Source of the DNA: Homarus americanus
Taxonomy: Eukaryota; Arthropoda; Malacostraca; Decapoda; Nephropidae
NCBI RefSeq assembly: GCF_018991925.1
Contig: NW_024729696.1
Span: 1-64,000 of the forward strand
Reading direction: 5' to 3'
Length of the DNA stretch: 64,000 bases
The number at the start of each line of letters is the position of its first letter. The first letter of the stretch is position 1. The notes under the pieces are model-generated. The model saw only the letters and a list, made by a program, of their open reading frames with translations. It was not told the DNA's origin and searched no databases. Of the stretch, positions 36,252 to 48,779 are shown one piece after another. The position numbers and the translations under genes are program-made.

Positions 36252-37690
36252 ACAGGCATACAACAACACCTTTCCCCATAGGTCTTGTGTATTAGTAATG
36301 TAATTTTTTTTTCCCGGGGTAAAAATAATAGTGTGTAAATTTTATTCGTGTTTAAGATTTATAAATACATCTTATTCATGGTTAGATGGGGGTACAGTAG
36401 CATCCAGCTGTTGTGTGTGTGTGGGGGCCCTTGGCTCATTAATAATGCAACAGTTTGGAACACAAATTCATTACGATTAAATTTATTATCTTTCTGTATT
36501 AGGAAAAGACTTGAATTAACCAGCAAAATGTTTATAGTGTAGGAAATTATATTAAACTGTGCAGGAAAATGTTTATTGTGAGTGAAAAAGATTAAATTGT
36601 GTAGGAAACTTGGAATTGTGTAAGGAAATATTTTTATCGTGTGAGGAAATGTTTTGCATGTAAATAAAAACAAATTCTAGATTGTAGTGGAAAGTTTTAG
36701 ACGGAGGAAAATGTAAAACTGTGGAGGAAAATGTTAGAATGTGGAGGAAAATGTTAGAATGTGGAGGAAAATGTTAGAATGTGGAGGATAATGTTAGACT
36801 GTGGAGGAAAATGTTAAAATTTGGAGGAAAATGTTAGACTGTGAAGGAGATAGTGCACACCCATCATCCCCTAAGCCACCCGCACCTCCCTACCAAATTT
36901 CAACTTTATCGTCAAAACTAAGATTATATGTGTCTTATAATTATTGATATTTGAAAATTTTTCCTTATTGTTTTTGTTTTCACTGTTATTGGAAATTTTA
37001 GTAAAAAACAAAAACAAAGAAAGTCCATTTGCAAAATTTTCTTACTCCGAACCGGTATTTTATTTATTTATTTATTTTTTTTTGCGTTTTAGAAGGACGG
37101 AATAAATGTATTATGCTGAATTAACAATTAAGTTGGTGCGTTTGACTATTTGTATTTTTAATTTACTCGGCATCGCATTGTTGTCTTTTGTTTACGTGTC
37201 AAAGAACCATTACTAATTTTTCACCCATAGATTTTGTTGTTATGCTGTAATATGCTTATGTGTATGTGTCTGTCTGTCCGTCCGTCTGTCTGTTTGCCTG
37301 TGTGTGTGTGTGTGTGTGTGTGTGTACAGTATTTGTCCTCTTTGGTCCATCAGCCATATAATACGTCCGTTTGTATGTACGTCGCCCGTGTATGTACGTC
37401 GCCCGTGTATGTACGCTTAAGTGCGTCCACGGGTTCAGGAGTGCTTCCGTGAATCTGTGAGTGGGTCCGTAAGTGCGTCAATGGGTCCATGAGTGCATTC
37501 TTGAGTCCATAAATGCTTCCTTACATCCATGAGTCCGTCCGTTGGTCCGTGAGTGTGTCCGTGGCTATAGGGGCGGATCTGTCCCGTTTCCAAAGGTCAC
37601 GTAAAGGTCAAGAAAATGTGGGTGTGCGTGGGCGTGTGGGCGTGTCAGAGCGGCAATATTTCCCGGAACCTAAAGTGGGTGAGCCATTCA
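36250..37690. other. Dipeptidase intron with worn short repeats
   Basis: 37380-37560 is a degenerate ~16-bp GTCCGTGAGTGCGTCC repeat; the rest is AT-rich. Confidence 0.6.
36545..36845 (+). repeat. 20-bp repeat (GTGGAGGAAAATGTTAGAAT)
   Basis: About six good copies at 36705-36840 and worn copies (GTGTAGGAAAC, GTGAGGAAATG) to the left. Confidence 0.8.
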
Positions 37691-38142
37691 ACACCACCAC
37701 ATCTACCACAACCACTACAACTATCATCTTCACCTCAAACACCACACCATAACTACCATCATCACCCCAAACACCACACCATAACTACCATCATCACCTC
37801 AAACACCACACCATAACTACCATCATCACCCCAAACACCACACCATAACTACCATCATCACCTCAAACACCACACCATAACTACCATCATCACCTCAAAC
37901 ACCACACCATAACTACCATCATCACCTCAAACACCACACCATAACTACCATCATCACCCCAAACACCACACCATAACTACCATCATCACCTCAAACACCA
38001 CACCATAACTACCATCATCACCCCAAACACCACACCATAACTACCATCATCACCCCAAACACCACACCATAACTACCATCATCACCTCAAACACCACACC
38101 ATAACTACCATCATCACCTCAAACACCACACCATAACTACCA
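37690..38142 (+). repeat. 32-bp minisatellite, about 13 copies
   Basis: Unit contains AACACCACACCATAACTACC then ATCATCACCTC, with C/T alternation in ACCCC/ACCTC. Very homogeneous. Confidence 0.92.
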
Positions 38143-38554
38143 CGCCGACAATGAATAAACAGGAAACTAAATAATTAAAACAAATAAATCGTGGAGGTGA
38201 ATAGATGACTAACAACCATGCTAAGATAAACAGAGAGGATAGATAAGTGAATAGTAAAAACTAGAATATATAAATAGACGCGAATAAATAGCCTGGAATA
38301 ACTAGAAGGTGAGGGGAAGTGTCTGGACGGTGGATATGGGACGCCAGTACGTGTTATGGGCATTAGTTGATAGAGGGAGCGCTCAGGTGGGCTTTACCAT
38401 CAAGGTGCTAACCCAATTAGAGGTGCACAGATGTTGAGTTCCCAGCCAGGTACCTAATTATCTCAGGTAAGGAGCGTCGGGGTGTAATTTGGCGAGAGCT
38501 CTTGAGTATGGTGCAAGGTGGCGGAGTTTCGACACATATGTTATTAGTTTCAGG

Positions 38555-38860
38555 GGGGGGACACCTATACCTGCCACTGATAACACCCACCTACACCTGC
38601 CACTGATAACACCCACTTTCACGTGCCACTGATAACACCCACTTTCACGTGCCACTGATTACACCCACCTGCACCTGCCACTGATTACACCCACCTGCAC
38701 CCACCTGCACCTGCCACTGATAACACCCACCTACACCCACCTTCACCTGCCACTGATAACACCCACCTACACCCACCTGCACCTGTCACTGATAACACCC
38801 ACCTACACCTGCCACTGATTATACCCACCTATGCCTTCAAAAAAACCTGCACCTACCACT
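38555..38860 (+). repeat. ~30-bp repeat (CACCTGCCACTGATAACACC)
   Basis: About nine copies, with CTACACCCACC insertions; followed by an AC microsatellite. Confidence 0.85.
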
Positions 38861-38917
<57 letters not shown>

Positions 38918-38918
<1 letters not shown>

Positions 38919-39675
38919 CAAAAACAAAAAATCCAGGAAGAGGCGGAATAATTTACTTCTTTCTAAATCATCTTCTACCTGCAGGAAACAGTACAGCACT
39001 TGTGGTTTTACGGACATTAATTCCTGGAGATTTTTTGGTAATTAAAAACGTGAGTGGGCGAGTAAATGACCTTCTCTCCCTCTCTCTCTCATTTCGTGTG
39101 TGTGTGTGGAAGGGAGGGGGGAGGGTTAAAGTAATTGTGATTTGAGAATACGTGTCCTTTCACCACACCTGTACTTTCACTGTATATGCTTTCTCTACAC
39201 CAGTGCTTTCTCCATATCTGTAATTTCACTTTTTTTTTTTACATTCAAAAATTTTCTCTGCTTAAACTAAATTCATGGTTTATACTACACGCTTTCAACA
39301 TTTACTCCAATTTAAATAACAGTGACCCGTATTTAAATACAAAGGCACCCACACTAGTAAGGACGATATTTTCTTATGTGGAATGTGACGCTAAACAAAT
39401 ACTGCATTTAGATAAACATTGATATTAAAAGATGAAACATTGAAGTAAACATTACACACACACACACACACATAACATTAAATGACACACAAATATAATT
39501 TTAATTCGTTTTTTTACTTAAATGAAACCAAAAAAATTACATAAAGTACAAAAATGTCATTAAGTAAATCAGACTGACACTAACATGCTAAATGACACGA
39601 GAATTCTGCCACTAACTTTAAATTAACACTTACAATAAACTATATGGTACCTTAGAGATAATGAATGGTACTTAC
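38918..39675. other. Dipeptidase intron, AT-rich
   Basis: The 78-codon plus frame at 39186 has no family features. A short AC run lies at 39454-39472. Confidence 0.6.
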
Positions 39676-39751
39676 TTATTAATGCCGTCAAAGTCCGCTC
39701 CAATACCAACATGGTCGATACCCGCTACCTCCCTGATGTGGTTGATGTGGT
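39676..39751 (-). CDS. DPEP1: Dipeptidase exon with the G-x-D-F-D-G active-site loop
   Basis: A 76-bp exon, phase 1 in and phase 2 out, with acceptor GTGTTTCAG and donor AA|GTAAGT. With the split codon completed it reads N-H-I-N-H-I-R-E-V-A-G-I-D-H-V-G-I-G-A-D, then F-D-G-I-N. DPEP1 has H-L-D-H-I-K...A-G...V-G-F-G-G-D-F-D-G-V here. The aspartate of the G-[GA]-D-F-D-G loop corresponds to the conserved active-site Asp288. Glycine is replaced by alanine just before the aspartate, a mild change. No tandem array abuts this exon. Intron on the 3' side: 7309 bp. Confidence 0.93.
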
Positions 39752-40184
39752 CTGAAACACGATACACGGGGCTCAAGTGGTGTTAATGATACTACTACTA
39801 CTACCACCACCACCTTAACCATTTTTAAACAATTATACTTCATTAATCTCCATAAAGTATTTAAATATTTTTACTCGTATTTGACAGTGTTTTATTATTT
39901 AAGCTATTTTTATCTTTATTGACGCCGAAGATAAAGATTACAATGGGGTGTCACTCTTTTGTTATGGTTGAAGTAGTTATCTATACTTCATTAGAGAATT
40001 ATATACGAGTATAATAGTATAGTTATATAAAGTGACTATAACAGTACACATGTCGTTATAACCAAGTGTTTTATATATATACGTTGTTATACAGAGTGAT
40101 TTATTTGCACGTTATACCAACAGAAAAGAAAAATTATATACTTTGGTTATATAATTAGGGATGAAAGGATGATAAATATTTATG

Positions 40185-40310
40185 GGCAAAGTTAAGGGTA
40201 GGAGGGCCAGGGGAAGGCAGAGACTGGGATGGGTGGATGATATTAAAAACTGGGTCCTCAGATATACAAAACCTTGGAGGACTGTGGTCGCCAACCCTCA
40301 GATATAAGGA
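40185..40310 (+). pseudogene. Short LINE ORF2 C-terminal relic
   Basis: Plus-strand reading gives V-K-G-R-R-A-R-G-R-Q-R-L-G-W-V-D-D-I-K-N-W, then W-R-T-V-V-A-N-P. It matches the common non-LTR retrotransposon ending G-R-P-R-x-R-W-x-D-D-I-K-x-W...D-R-x-x-W-R-x-x-V. About 15 residues usually found between the two blocks are partly missing, so it is decayed. It lies inside a dipeptidase intron and is antisense to the gene. Confidence 0.7.
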
Positions 40311-41768
40311 CGGTACTCTGATTGATTGTTTTCAAAGTGTTTTTAAATATTGACCCGTCGTTCAATAAAGTGTTTTATATATTTAAGCGTCGTTATATAT
40401 CTCAGAAATCAAATATGTATGATTATATATATTATACACAAATAACAAAAACACAATTACCTTTTCTTCCAATTTATAAATGAGTGTCGGTCCCGCGTCT
40501 TTAACTGATGCATTAGTTACGGCTGCCCGGATACACTTAATTATGGGTGATTATGTACATTACAGGTAACGAGGCTTTTAATTAACCTGGTGGGCATCAT
40601 TAGGAGATTGTCTTCTTCTCTTAATGACCATCGTCATTTGTCTAGATAAATTCTCTTGAGTTATCGTTTGGTTTATGGGTCTCCGTTTTCTTTAATTTAC
40701 ACTTCTGGAAAAATCTTTAGAACTTCACGATCCAGTAATGGGTTCGGCAACTCCCTTGAGGCTTCTTACAAACACTACACGTACAGTTGTCTAGTGTTCC
40801 CATAACCATCCTTTGAGACTCCTGAAACCTCTTGGTGTCTTCCACAGCGTCGAGTGATGTTATTGCACAGCGACCTCCCACAGTTAACCTTTCACAAGTC
40901 CCCTTAAGGCTTGCAAATTTCCATAGGCTCTTATATAAGCCTCCCGAGTGTTCTACAACCTCTCATACCTCTCTGGTAATCTCCTAGTGCTTCTTAGACT
41001 CAATAGTAAGCTTCAAAAAGCCTCTAGAATTTATCGAAGCCTTTTTAAAGTTTGAAGAATCCATAGTGAGGTTCTACGATTTCTTTTATAATGTCCTGGA
41101 AGCACTTTAGAGTATTCAGGTAATAGTTTAGGCTCTTTGAAATTCCTAAGGCTACTCGGGTCCCATAGCCTCCATCAACCCACCTGGGGCCTCCTGAGAG
41201 TCTTATTGTGTCTTTGAGATTGTTAGTTAAATGAGCTCCTGTTCTTGCTGTCCCCCAATCTTCGTAGTCCCCCAGTCTATGTAGTCCCCAGTCTATGTAG
41301 TCCCCCAGTCTATGTAGTCCCCCGGTCTTCGTAGTCCCCCAGTCATCGTAGTCCCTCGTCCAGGTAGGAAGCAGCCTTAAGAGCTCCACTGGGGTTCATT
41401 AAGACTGAGGTTCATTAGCATGGCAGACCATCAGGACCTGGACAGGACCCATTTGACCATCAACTTCCCCACGACATTCCACAACCACCCTCACCCGGTC
41501 TCCTCGTGTTGTCTTCTGAGCTGAGGTCTTCGTTCACTGATGTTGCTTGATTGATTGCAATGACGGGAGAAAGTTCGTCTGTCGTACTCGAAGCTTCTGG
41601 TCTCGCACGAAGAGAGAAGATACGCCAGGCGAACTTTAGCTCGTCTAAGTCTTACAGAGAGGTTCTTGTATGCATGAAAGAACCGCTACATCACTTAAGC
41701 TCTCAGGTTCGATTCCTGCGTTTGAGTGGAAGCAGCGGAGTTTATTTGAGTAATGGAGACTCAGGATG

Positions 41769-41846
<78 letters not shown>

Positions 41847-42534
41847 CATATAATTTTAACATTTCCTTCTGTTTCATTCCAAGTTTAAAGCAGCGTTATT
41901 CACAAGGACAGTAAGAGACAGCTTCCCCATTACCTTATCTGTAAAACAATTATAAGTGGTAATGTATATTCTGGTAAAAGACGCATCTTGTTGGACTAAT
42001 CCGGAATAAAACCGACGAATTATACGGTGTAGTGTCTGGATGAACCCTGTTGTGTGCGCAAGATTATTGTACGTTTGAAAAAATGTAGATAAGAGTATGA
42101 AAATATAATTAAGGGTATAGAAATCTAATCTTCTTCAGGAAATTGCAGTTCTGTGTATGAATATATAATTAGTTGCCGGTTTATACGAACACTGGAATGC
42201 ACAGAAAATTTAATTTACAATAACAAGTATGATTCAGTCCGTAAAAGTATATTTATGTGTATGAATACGTGTATAACAACTATGAAAGTACATCATAGTG
42301 TTTAAAAATATAATTTACTGTAAAGGTAATATAATTTATCACTTTGTTAATAATAATTTAGAGTACAACAGTGAATAAACTAAATTGGCAATAAAAGTGT
42401 GAATACTTGAATACCCAGCAGGTGCCTCGGCCTGAACAATGTCATATATGATGTAGCCTGAAGGTTATGACCGGTGATGGCAAGTATTCAACCCATGACC
42501 TGCCCTCTCTCATTACCACGCCTCATCAATACTG
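40311..42534. other. Dipeptidase intron, worn repeats
   Basis: 40700-41060 shows repeated CTCTTGAGRCTYCT-type words. 41540-41760 is a non-repetitive island with GGTTCGATTCC (tRNA B-box-like) at 41706. 42090-42420 has weak GTATGAAAATATAATT repetition. Confidence 0.5.
41256..41352 (+). repeat. 17-bp repeat (CCAGTCTATGTAGTCCC)
   Basis: About six units with CTTCGTAG variants. Confidence 0.8.
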
Positions 42535-42740
42535 CCCCTCACTCATGAATACTGCCCCCCACTCATGAATACTGCCCCCCACTCATGAATACTGCCCCTC
42601 ACTCATGAATACTGCCCCTCACTCATGAATACTGCCCCTCACTCATGAATACTGCCCCCCACTCATGAATACTGCCCCTCACTCATGAATACTGCCCCCC
42701 GCTCATGAATACTGCCCCTCACTCATGAATGCTGCCCCCC
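42535..42740 (+). repeat. 20-bp minisatellite (ACTCATGAATACTGCCCCTC)
   Basis: About ten copies with a CCCCTC/CCCCCC dimorphism. Confidence 0.92.
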
Positions 42741-42754
42741 AACTAATAGAAGTT

Positions 42755-42870
42755 TCCCCGAACCTAACCTTCCCTCCTCTCCTAAACTAATCTAACCTAA
42801 TCTTCCCTACTAACGTAACCTAACCTAACCTAACCATCCCTCCTACCCTAACCTAACCATCCCTCCTACC
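42755..42870 (-). repeat. (CCTAA)n block
   Basis: CCTAACCTAACCTAACC with CATCCCTCCTAC interruptions: the telomeric pentamer in opposite orientation, beside a 20-bp minisatellite. Confidence 0.75.
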
Positions 42871-43104
42871 CTATGACCCTCTAAAAAACCACCTCAAAAA
42901 ACTTCCCGGCTTACAATCCAAATTTAATTAGGAATTTACGACGACTGAAAGCTGTACTCTCGGGTAATGTCAACAGCGTTTCTGAAGTTTGTTGTCTTAA
43001 TTCGAAACTTGGCTCTTGAAAAAAAAAACACAAAGTTGATTTAGAATTTCCGCTTGGCTCGTTCAAATACGTTTAGGTGTGTCAGAAGAGTGTGTGAGCT
43101 GTTC

Positions 43105-43665
43105 CATGATCGTCTCCCATACCTACACTCCCATGATCGTCTTCCACACCCCCATGATTGCCTTCCACATCCACACCCCCATGATCGTCTTTCACCCACA
43201 CCCCCCATTATCGTCTTCCACACCCACACCCCCATGATCGTCTTCTACACCCACACCCCCATGATCGTCTTCCACCCACACCCCATGATCGTCTTCTCGT
43301 CCACACCCACACCCCCATGATCGTCATCCACACCCACACCCCCCCATGATCGTCTTCTCACCCACACGATCGTCTTCCACACACCCCCATGATCGTCTTC
43401 ACCCACACACCCCCCATGATCGTCTTCCCACACCCACACCCCCATGATCGTCTTCCATACCCACACCCCATGATCGTCTTCCATACCCACACCCCCATGA
43501 TCGTCTTCCATACCCACACCCCCCATGATCGTCTTCCATACCCCCCATGATCGTCTTCCATACCCACCCCCATGATCGTCTTCCACACCCACACCCCCAT
43601 GATCGTCTTCCATACCCACCCCCATGATCGTCTTCCATACCCACACCCCCATGATCCTCTCTCAA
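43105..43665 (+). repeat. ~27-bp minisatellite (CCATGATCGTCTTCCAYACC)
   Basis: About twenty units ending in CACACCCC with variable C-run length; G+W-rich minus frames are by-products. Confidence 0.9.
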
Positions 43666-43720
43666 ATCCACCCCTCGTAAAAGTTAAAGTGAGTCTCAAA
43701 GGCAGTGTGGATGCAGCATA

Positions 43721-43911
43721 CAGTGAAACCTCTGTTGAACGAACTGTATATAAAAGAGAATCCGTTATATCGTTAGTCCGTTAGATATAAAACCTCCTTT
43801 TAACGAATTATATAGAGATAAAAGATTGTTATATCGAGGGCCCATTAGACGTGAAACCCCGATCTAACGGATTATATGGAGATAGAAGTTCGTTATATGG
43901 GGGTTTTACTG
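43721..43911. mobile_element. pogo/Tigger-like MITE with TA target duplication
   Basis: The termini are CAGTGAAACCTCTGTTGAAC and ...TATGGGGGTTTTACTG, inverted and imperfect, with TA on both sides (43719-43720, 43912-43913). CAGTRAAACC-type ends with internal GTTATATCG/CGATATAAC words are typical of pogo/Tigger-derived MITEs in invertebrates. Internally, AAAACCTCC..TTAACGAATTATA and GAAACCCCGATCTAACGGAT repeat the end sequence, suggesting end duplication. No ORF. Confidence 0.78.
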
Positions 43912-43913
43912 TA

Positions 43914-44085
43914 CTGTATACTAAGCCAATCGGCACTGCACTTGACCACCTTCACACACCAACACCTATAATGTTCGGTACACATATACAGCTGGGTGGA
44001 CTAGGAATGCCCGGGAAACGAACACGCGACCTTCAGAACAGGAGATGAGAGCTGTCATCCTCTCAGCCAGAGCAGTTAGACACTA
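43914..44085 (-). mobile_element. tRNA-derived SINE, copy 2
   Basis: The minus strand has an A-box-like TGGCTGAGAGG (44060-44070), a B-box-like GTGTTCGTTTCCCGGG (around 44011-44028), then CCACCCAGCTGTATATGTGT and GTGCAGTGCCGATTGGCTTA. It ends GTATACAG against the pogo-like MITE. The body matches copy 1 with scattered changes. Same orientation as the dipeptidase gene, inside its intron. Confidence 0.75.
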
Positions 44086-44089
44086 CAAG

Positions 44090-45741
44090 CGTGTGACTGT
44101 TTATTTATCTCTGAAGGTACAGCCATAATGAAATAATATGATGTAATTGGTAATGAGGTAAACAACATATTAGAATTAAATAAATATACACCATTATGAA
44201 AAGATGCTCAGAGGTCGAGACAAATTACTATCAGGACTCACAATACGAGACGAGGATATATGAAAAAGAAATTAATGTATATAAGAACGGAATGTCCAGT
44301 AGAGAATTATGTAAGGTTTAATCCTATTTATAAATCCTAATGAAACAAAATGATACGAGACCCAACGCTGCCAGGAGGAAACCGATCCATCGTGTTTATG
44401 CTCTTTCATGTGAGAGATTAAAACCTGGGAATTATCCAGAAATATGAGGCCATGTTTCTCCCGTGTGTGTGTGTGTGTGTGTGTGTGCCTTTGAAAATTG
44501 TGCAAATAAATTACCATAAAAAATATATATTAAATGACGCAAAATTCTATAATCTATTTTAAATATAAGTTTCGGTTTCCTAAAGGAAGTTTGCTGACCA
44601 AGTTGACATTAACGTCAGTCTTTCCAGGTACAACCGTCCGTAATCTTAGAAAATTTTTGTCTCGTGTAGAAACTTACTTAAGAGAACGTGTTCAGTAGCT
44701 CATCTGTAGAAACACGTACATCCCTATAAAGTACAGGTAAAATCATAACAATCAACCTGTGGAGGATAAAATTATTTATTCACGATGGAAAAAATTCCTT
44801 TTCTCCTCATGTTTATTCATTTTGTTATGGCTGTTGCTTTGATTTACGTATTTATTTATTGATTTGTGATGAACGAGATATTGTGGTTCTCTCTCTCTCT
44901 CTCTCTCTCTCGACCGGCTATGCATAATACAGTATATACCTCCCTCCTTCACCTTTGACCTGACCCCGAGACCTGAGTTAACCTCCTTTTTGGTCGCTGA
45001 ATATTTTATCGCCTTTGAAGTCTTCAGTGCCACTAAAGGCAAATTTAACTACACCAGAGACGATCTTTATTAATATTTTTTAGTCGTATTTTTTTTTTCG
45101 TTTAAAGTTTTTTTTTCTTTTTTCAATTTATGGAGTTTTTCGTTTTCTTTTAAGTTTTCTCATCTTATTTTTTAATCTATTTTAAATTTCTTGTCGTTTC
45201 GAGGTTTTATTTTTGTAAAGTTTTATAATTTTCTTGATTTTTCGTAGGTTTCTTGTTAATAATTTCATGATATTCTATTGTTGTTTTCTTTTGTTTTTCT
45301 TTTCGTTTGATTTTTTGTTTCTCATTTTTAAGTTTCAAGTCATAAATTTCTGTTTTACTCTTCAATTTATCGTCTTTTTACATTATTTGGCGTTTCATCT
45401 TATTTTTTTAATTATTTTGTTCTCTAAAACATTTATGAAATTTCTTTATATTTTTTTCATTTCTTAAGTTTTCTTGTTTTATTAATTCTTCGTAATCTTA
45501 ATTTTTTCTTTACTCTTAAATATTTACTTTTTTTTATGTCTTATTTTTTCTTAAAGTATTTATCTGTTAACTAATCTATCAATTTATCTTTATTTCCATC
45601 TGTCTATATCTATGTATCTATTTATCTATATTTATCTATATCTATTTTTCCACCTATATATTTATCTATCTACCTCTCACCTGTTTACCTATCTATCTCT
45701 CCCTATCTACAGGTACCTATCTTTCGCTCCTTATCTGCCAT

Positions 45742-45804
<63 letters not shown>

Positions 45805-45835
45805 CTCGTCACCAAGACCCCTTTTCATCTCAGAT

Positions 45836-45926
<91 letters not shown>

Positions 45927-46679
45927 CCATTCCTTTGTGTTTGAGTTCTGTCCTCCGGGTAACATTTCCTCCTCAGTGTCAAAGCATTTCTGCATATCAT
46001 TTTTTTTCCTTCACTATTGCATTGAAACCTTTACCCGTCTTTGCTTGCCCTTTCTTCACTTTTTCCAATCAAATGTAAATACGATTCCTACTCACAAATC
46101 TCTTCGTATCTTTCTGTAAGTTTCACATTTAAATTCTAAACTCTATTTCTACTACACTAGCTACAAATTTTATTTATTTTTTCTAGAACTCATAATTAAA
46201 TACAAAATCGTTTTCCATATATATTATTTTCTTGTAAATTGTCTTATTGAATTTTTTTTTCTCTAATATTTTTTTGGTATATTTTATTTACATTGTTAAA
46301 TTCGGTTTCTACGGGATTTTATTTTTATTTCCATTAATTTTTTCTCAACTATATTAGTCTTTCTTTTGTGGGATGTTATTGTTTTTTTTTTTTCTTGCGT
46401 AAGTCAGCCCGATGCCTGTTTTACTTGACTGGCTGAATCATAATATTTCCTGCCGCCTTGAGAATTTTTTGCAACTGCGTCTCATTTCATTCGCTGCTAG
46501 ACGTATGACCAACCCCCTTACTAACGCTGCTTTTAATCTTTATTTCATTATCTACTGACTCCATTTCCACATATAATTCAACGAAGTTCATCAAAGTGTT
46601 CCGTGTACATTGTGTTTTTTTTCTCAATAAATTTAAGCCTTTGTTCAATTTAATATCTAAACGTACACACACACACATT

Positions 46680-46744
<65 letters not shown>

Positions 46745-47500
46745 TTCCATCAGGTCACACCACACGTGACTGTAGCTCCCCATTCATGTCCTTTCCATCA
46801 CCACCAAACTCATTCAATTTCACATTCCATTTCTATCTATTTCATATATATGAAACTCACTCCCTATAACATTTCGTCCGTATCTTTTTCCATCAACTAT
46901 GAACGCACCTCTCAAAAATACACCTGTATTTTTCTGTCGATTTTTCTTTACCTGTTTTGTCACGGTCGTCAGCCACACCACCACTTCAGGCAGGTTTTTT
47001 TCATCAACTAAAATGTCCTTTCTACAAAATCATTCATTATTTATATTTTTTCCAACTTTTCTGAATACATTGTCTGCAAGATATTCATTGATTTTATATT
47101 TTTCATTCGCATTGAACCCACCGTGTACAATTTATTCATTAATCTTATATTTTTTATCACTTGTGAACGCACTGTATATTTCACCTTTCAATTATATATT
47201 TTTCATCATTTGTGCATGAACTGTAAACAATTTGTTCAATCCTATCTATCTTTCTACCTACAACATTTATCTATCTCCATCCATCCATCCATGTAATTCC
47301 ACATCTCTAACTCCTTAATCCACCTAATCCATCACTCATATCTAACTGTCTAATCCACCTTTACATATCTATTTATTCACCCTCGCCTCCTTACCCTTTG
47401 ATCGGCCACTTCGCAACTCAAGGACTCGCTAGTGTTAAAAGCTTGTCCTTTGTATTTCTTACGTGCGTTTGACAGTGGTTCGATTGTGTAGCTGCTCGGA
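44090..47500. other. Dipeptidase intron, AT-rich with microsatellites
   Basis: 45060-45590 is T-rich (TTTTCTTTTCG). 46741-47400 has weak TTATATTTTTCATC repetition. No exon-like segment was found. Confidence 0.55.
45740..45924. repeat. Compound (CTAT)n and (TC)n microsatellite
   Basis: CTAT units at 45740-45805, a short unique link, then TC at 45839-45924. The upstream 45590-45740 is a degraded TATCTA precursor. Confidence 0.95.
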
Positions 47501-47504
47501 CCCG

Positions 47505-47944
47505 TGTGGTATTGACAGCTAAATGGGCCTAGCGGAAAGTTCCTCCTTCTTGGTAGAGTTGTGTGAGACGAAAATATGGAAGGAGAAGGAAGAAAGGAAG
47601 GAAAGGTGGCAGGATTAGAAGAAAGCTAGGAAGGATGGATGGAAGGTGTGAGAGAGAAGAGAGACAGTCAGATTTCTTGTATTGGCAGCTAAATTGGCCG
47701 ACCGCAAAGTTATGAGAAGGAAGGTGGGTGGAGGAGATGAAGGAGGAAGACAAGGAGAAGGAGGAAGACAAGGAGAAGGAGGAATAGGAGAGATGTGAAG
47801 TAGAAAGAGAAAGGAGAGAAGGAAAGGTTGTGAATCGATTGCCAAATGAGCCTAGCGGAATTTTTCTCCTTGGCAAAGTAGCATGAGAAGGAATATCAAG
47901 GGAGGAGAAGGAAAGTAAGAGGAGGAGAGAGATCGAGTAGTAGT

Positions 47945-47982
<38 letters not shown>

Positions 47983-48330
47983 ATGTATTTTATCGACATG
48001 TGATTGACCCTTGCGGAAAGCGTTTGTTGATAAAGTTATGCAAGAAAGAATATAGCAGTAGAAGAAGGGAATGAAGGAGGAAAAGAAAGATGGAGTAAGA
48101 GGGTGGTAAAAATGGTTGAAAGAGACGGACAGACAGACAGCTAAGTAAAGATGAGAGTCTTGACAGCTAAACGGGTCTTTAGATAGAAGGAGGGGAATAA
48201 AGAAGAAGAGAATTTATTTTAGCAAAGATGTGAGAGAATGAAAAGGAAAAGAAGAGGGAACTGAAGGAGAGATAGAGAGATAAACAAATAGTTAGAATCG
48301 TGTGGTATTGACAGATAGCAAGAAATGTTG
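47505..48330 (+). repeat. Degenerate ~150-170-bp tandem units in GA-rich sequence
   Basis: GTATTGACAGCTAAATGGGC, TAGCGGAAAGTT and GAGAAGGAA-type words recur near 47507, 47682, 47833, 47988, 48157 and 48303, separated by GGAAGGAAG purine spacer. Confidence 0.6.
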
Positions 48331-48495
48331 TAAACTTTTGGGACCACGAAGAAGAAGAAGAAATAGAGAAAATCGGAGGCAAGAAGAGACAGACAGATAG
48401 ACAGAAAAGGAAAACAGAGAGAGAGGGAGAAACAGAACAATGGAGAAAAAGAGAGAAAGCAAGAAAAGCCATGAGAGAATTACACAGAGAGGTAA

Positions 48496-48548
<53 letters not shown>

Positions 48549-48679
48549 TATACTGTGAGATTTATAGAGAGGGAGACAAAGAGATAGAGGAGGGAGACGG
48601 AGAGATAGAGAGAGAGATAGGTGGTGTCACAGAGAGATACAGAGAAAGAGATAATGATAAACAGTAATAAGCTACTCAC

Positions 48680-48764
48680 TGGCCACATGGGTCACATTAG
48701 CCGTCTCACTACAGCTGACGTGGTCGGCATAGAAGCTCACCATAACAATGCCTCTGTTACGTTT
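48680..48764 (-). CDS. DPEP1: Dipeptidase exon, IVMVSFY strand segment
   Basis: An 85-bp exon, phase 0 in and phase 1 out. The acceptor is a good pyrimidine tract ending CTCTCCTTTCAG; the donor is A|GTGAGTAG. It encodes K-R-N-R-G-I-V-M-V-S-F-Y-A-D-H-V-S-C, then S-E-T-A-N-V-T-H-V-A. DPEP1 has the matching segment L-V-M-V-N-F-Y...I-S-C followed by A-N-L-S-x-V-A, so the barrel strand and its cysteine are kept. N-V-T is a possible N-glycosylation sequon, fitting an extracellular enzyme. The preceding exon ends ...L-L-Q-V and joins in the family's order, V-K. The exon sits between a GA microsatellite array (48499-48545) and AT-rich intron. Confidence 0.93.
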
Positions 48765-48779
48765 CTGAAAGGAGAGAGA

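Noticed and set aside
41540..41760. tRNA gene or SINE suggested by GGTTCGATTCC at 41706
   Set aside because: The B box is good, but no matching A box at normal spacing and no acceptor stem; a second copy was not found.
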